The notes beneath the pieces were generated by a model. It worked only from the letters and a program-made list of their open reading frames with translations. It was not told the origin of the DNA and made no database searches. A DNA stretch of 64,000 nt from Eucalyptus grandis (lineage: Eukaryota > Streptophyta > Magnoliopsida > Myrtales > Myrtaceae), in the NCBI RefSeq assembly GCF_016545825.1, contig NC_052619.1:15639501-15703500 (forward strand), given 5' to 3'. The translations under genes were made by a program, and so were the position numbers. This document shows, in pieces, positions 60,764-64,000 of the stretch; the stretch's first letter is position 1; every line of letters starts with the position of its first letter.

Positions 60764-60834
60764 GCGCATCTAGTGTAGTGGTATCATAGTACCCTCCCAC
60801 GGTACTGACCGGGGTTCGATTCCCCGGATGCGCA
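60764..60834 (+). tRNA. tRNA-Gly (anticodon CCC)
   Basis: A 71-nt cloverleaf. The acceptor stem GCGCATC pairs with GATGCGC. The anticodon stem GTACC/GGTAC encloses loop CTCCCAC, giving anticodon CCC. The T arm is CCGGG-GTTCGAT-TCCCGG-like. Box A (TAGTGTAGTGGT) and box B (GGTTCGATTCC) are intact. The discriminator A is followed directly by a T run that can terminate RNA polymerase III. A CAA word lies a few bases upstream (60758-60760), as in many plant tRNA genes. No intron. Confidence 0.95.
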
Positions 60835-61116
60835 TTTTTTTCTTGTTTCCCCTTTTTCGCTTTTTTCCAATGGAAAATTGTTTTCCTATGTTTTGAAGTT
60901 TCGAAACATTCGATTTTTGCTGGGCAATTTTCATGGCGGGCATTTCGTCGGACGCTCCAATCGATCTCTTCCTTTTCCCTTCACCGTCGGAAGAAGAGAC
61001 GTCTCCGAATCTTCGACCGACAGTACGCACTGCCTTTTTCGCTCCGAGATTCGCTCGACTGGATCGCCAGTGTCGCCGCGTTCGTGACCCCATTCACCGC
61101 CCATCTCCAGACCGCC

Positions 61117-62480
61117 ATGATCGGCCACATCCTCCACGTCCTGACCGCTCGCTGCGCCGGCCCGAGCCACGCCCGCCAAGTCCAAGCCCGGCTCGTCGTC
61201 CTGGGCCTCAGCTCGAACACCACCCTCGCGTCCCGCTTCATCGACGTCTGCCACTCCCTCGGCCTCCCGCACCTGGCCCTGCCCTTCTTCGCCCGCCTCC
61301 CGAGACCCCACGTCTTCATCTGCAACACCCTCATCCGAGCCTTCTCTCTCTCCCGCACCCCTCGCGTTCCCTTCTCCGTTTACACCCACATGCGCAGGAA
61401 CTCCGTTCGGCCCAATAACTTCACCTTCCCTTTCCTCCTCAAGTCCCTGGCGGACTCTGGGGAGTTCGGACAGGGCCTCTGCGTGCATGCCCACGTCGCC
61501 AAATTTGGCCACCTTGAGGATATCTTCGTCCGGAACTCGCTGCTCAATCTTTACGCGTCCGGAGGTGGCGACTTGGGGCTTTGCCGCCGCATGTTCGACG
61601 AAATGCCCCACAGAGACGTCGTGTCGTGGACCATCCTCATCACTGGGTACAGGAAAGTTCGGAGGTTCGGTGATGTCTTGATGGCGTTCGAGCGGATGTT
61701 GTTGTCCGGGTTAGACCCGAATCAGGTCACGATGGTGAGTGTGTTGGCCGCGTGTTCGAGTGTTCGCGAGGTCGGGATGGGCATGTGGGTGCATGATTTT
61801 GCGAGGAGACGATGTTGGGAATTGGATGTGACTTTGGGGACTGCTTTGGTCAACATGTACATGAGATGTGGGAGAGTTGATGAGGGATTGACAGCTTTCC
61901 ATAGTGTAAAGGAGAAGAGTGTTTCGACTTGGAATATGGTGATTAAAGGGCTAGCTCTTGCGAAAAATGGTGATGAGGCTGTGAGTTGGTTTAGTAAAAT
62001 GCAGCAAGAAGGGGTTAAGGTGGATGGAGAAACTTTGGTTGCGGTGCTTTCTGCTTGTAGTCGATCAGGATTGATAGATAAGGGTAGAGAAATTTTCAGT
62101 GCGCTGATTGATGGTGAGTTTGGAATATCTGCAGGCATAAAGCATTATGAATGTGCGATTGATCTTCTAGTGCGTGGAGGGTGTCAAGAAGATGCTTTAG
62201 AATTAATCAGGCAAATGCCTTTGGAGCCAACAAAACCATGTGCAGAGCAATTTTAGCAGGCTCTACAGCTCGTGGAAAGTTAAGTGAACTTGCAGCGAGG
62301 AAGCTCATCGAACTGGAGCCAGAAAATGGCGCTTACTATGTCTTGCTTTCTGATTTGTACACTGAAATGGGAAGATGGAGTGACGTTGAGAAAGTGAGGG
62401 GTTTGATGAAAGAGAGGGGTCTTCAAAAGGACTTGGGTCGAAGATTTCTAGAACATCCGCTTCAGGATGCTTCAGGATAG
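61117..62480 (+). CDS. PLS-class pentatricopeptide repeat protein, E-type C terminus (frame broken near the end)
   Basis: Intronless, as usual for the family. PPR proteins of this class bind organelle RNA and often direct C-to-U editing. From the ATG at 61117 the frame carries successive PPR units, with 'HVFICNTLIRAFSLSR', 'RDVVSWTILITGYRKV', 'NQVTMVSVLAACSSV', 'KSVSTWNMVIKGLALA' and 'DGETLVAVLSACSRSGLID'. It then runs off frame at the A run 62232-62235: the expected 'EPTKTMCRAILAGS' lies one base over and continues through 'LIELEPENGAYYVLLSDLYTEMGRW' (E motif) to TAG at 62478. Adding one A would give about 454 aa. As it stands the protein ends at 62256 and loses the E region. No DYW domain. 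The target RNA cannot be inferred. The start could lie elsewhere, since no clear targeting peptide is seen. Confidence 0.85.
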
Positions 62481-63165
62481 TTTCCCTGAATCCCACACTT
62501 CTCCTGACTGTGCTAGTGAAAGAGAGGATGGCATGATCTCTTCATCAATAGTCTCTGTTGGATAACTGCGTAAAGGCATACCGGTCTATGATTTTCGAGG
62601 CTCAGTACATTTACTATGAGTAATAGGCAAGACCCCTTTTTATGATCTGCCTGAGATGAAGTTGATGAGCTGTTCAACAGCCAGATCCCATAGAGCTGGA
62701 CGTCCTGAGGGAAACGGCCAAACAAAAGCAATGGTCTGCATTCTATAATGCAGTGCTCATGACATTTCATGAACTCAATTTGTTGCTTAGCCCTTCACTA
62801 AACACCCAGACATCAGGACTACAAGATGAACGGAAGCCCTTGATTCCGATACTGAAGCTGATTTCTTCCCGATGATTCTTGATCTTGGAAAAGCTTGAAG
62901 TCCAGATAAGTTGATGAATGCCAGGGTTTGTCTTACTGTAATTGTGACATTATACAATCATATCTGTCCAGAAGTTTGTTGTCACTCGGTTTTTATTGGG
63001 ATTGCTGAGTATTATATGTCCAACATTAACTGTACAGCTTGTATTCATTCTTGACTTTTGGGCACATTATATGTTGGTACCACCAAGAAGATATGGCATC
63101 ATCTCATCATGATGAAGCGAATGGAAACCTGATAGGATATAGCAAATGGATAGTTGAAACTAGGG
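62481..63165. other. 3' flank of the PPR gene
   Basis: Probably the 3' UTR followed by intergenic DNA. I see no other gene. Confidence 0.5.
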
Positions 63166-64000
63166 ATGTGTATGATCCGGGTGGACGGTTCCCGGCCTAG
63201 AATTGGGAACCGCCCGCTAAGAACCGGTTCCAAAATTGAACAGGAACCACCGTTAGTTGTATGGATCCACTCGAAAACCGGACCGCCGGTCCGGTCCGGT
63301 TCGGGTGGATCCATGGAACTTGTCTCACCAATAATAATATCGTTTTCTAAATCCCACTGTGAGTACTCTTCATATCAAGTAATATTTTTCTTTAAACCAA
63401 ACTTGCTTAATTAAAGGTACCATTTTTCTTTATTTTATTGGAAAACACTATCAAAGAAGAGAAATAGGTTTTTTTTTTTCCTGTTTTTGAATAATTTCAA
63501 TTGAAATCTAAAGTATTTTATAAATTCAAAGTTTTGGATGATTGTCATATGTAGATCATCTTTTCCTTTATCCCCTAACAATGCTTAATCTCTTACAACT
63601 TTTACTTTACCAAATTCTTTTTGTAGAAACAATTCCACCGATACTTCACATATTCTTAGACACAGTTTCCTATGTGAGTTTTGGAAGTATTATTTGAAGG
63701 AGCCATTTGTTGAGTTGCTAAAAGACAGTTTACACACTTTACTAAATTCTTATAAAAACATGGAAACCGTGAGAGGGAATGGAGCCATAAAATTTAGGTT
63801 AGCTAATTAGTAATTTCGAAATTTATTTTAATATTAAAAATTAATGTATTATTATAATATAATTGGTCCGGTTCGGGTGGGCGGATCTGCCCATGGAACC
63901 GGGAATCGGACTGATACCCATTAGTTCTCATAAATTGGAACAGGGAACTGGATTGGTTCTCTCAAGAACCACCGGTTCCGGGCAGTTCCGATCCGGTTCC
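63166..64000. mobile_element. hAT-like non-autonomous element, left part (cut by window end)
   Basis: It begins TAGGGATGTGTATGATCCGG, the same terminal class as the element at 45963. It contains many 'GGTTCC/GGAACC' and 'CCGGTCCGGTTCGGGTGG' words around 63180-63310 and again at 63870-64000, flanking an AT-rich centre. The right end lies beyond the window. Confidence 0.6.

Overview
This is nuclear DNA from a flowering plant. The genes have plant-type introns, plastid proteins and plant peptide hormones, and they sit in AT-rich DNA full of MITEs and retrotransposon debris. Protein similarity points to a eudicot. The style of the transposon families reminds me of Myrtaceae (Eucalyptus-like), but that is an impression, not a demonstration.

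Layout. 1-9 kb: gene-poor, with a LINE tail, a large MITE and other small repeats. 9.1-13.4 kb (+): TOC159, the plastid preprotein import receptor, two exons. 15.5-17.6 kb (+): an AlkB-like 2OG-Fe(II) dioxygenase, four exons. 18.6-19.2 kb (-): TSPO membrane protein, one exon. 20.9-26.0 kb (+): ALG3 mannosyltransferase of N-glycan assembly, 13 exons. 27.9-28.3 kb (-): a RALF peptide-hormone precursor. 32.0-48.2 kb: one very large, decayed Tat/Ogre-type LTR retrotransposon with recognisable LTRs, primer-binding site, gag remnants and tandem repeats. I find no pol, and younger DNA transposons are nested in its LTRs. 49.1-53.8 kb (-): LPA1, a photosystem II assembly factor, nine exons. 54.8-56.2 kb: two MITEs. 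56.6-58.3 kb (-): a PCC13-62-type desiccation-related protein, three exons. 60.8 kb (+): tRNA-Gly(CCC). 61.1-62.5 kb (+): a PLS-type PPR protein. From 63.2 kb to the end: the left part of a hAT-like element.

The genes do not form a pathway. Two serve plastid biogenesis (TOC159, LPA1), one ER glycosylation (ALG3), one ABA/stress-linked membrane traffic (TSPO), one cell-surface signalling (RALF) and one desiccation tolerance. Neighbours pair up as in Arabidopsis (TOC159 with AT4G02485, TSPO with ALG3, RALF1 with LPA1), so the order looks like an ancestral block that Arabidopsis has split over several chromosomes.

The main surprise is that three conserved genes (ALG3, LPA1, PPR) each break at exactly one missing base in or beside a short homopolymer, with everything else intact. 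I found no new enzymatic or defence system. The most unusual structures are the nested retroelement and a repeated family of GC-cored MITEs.
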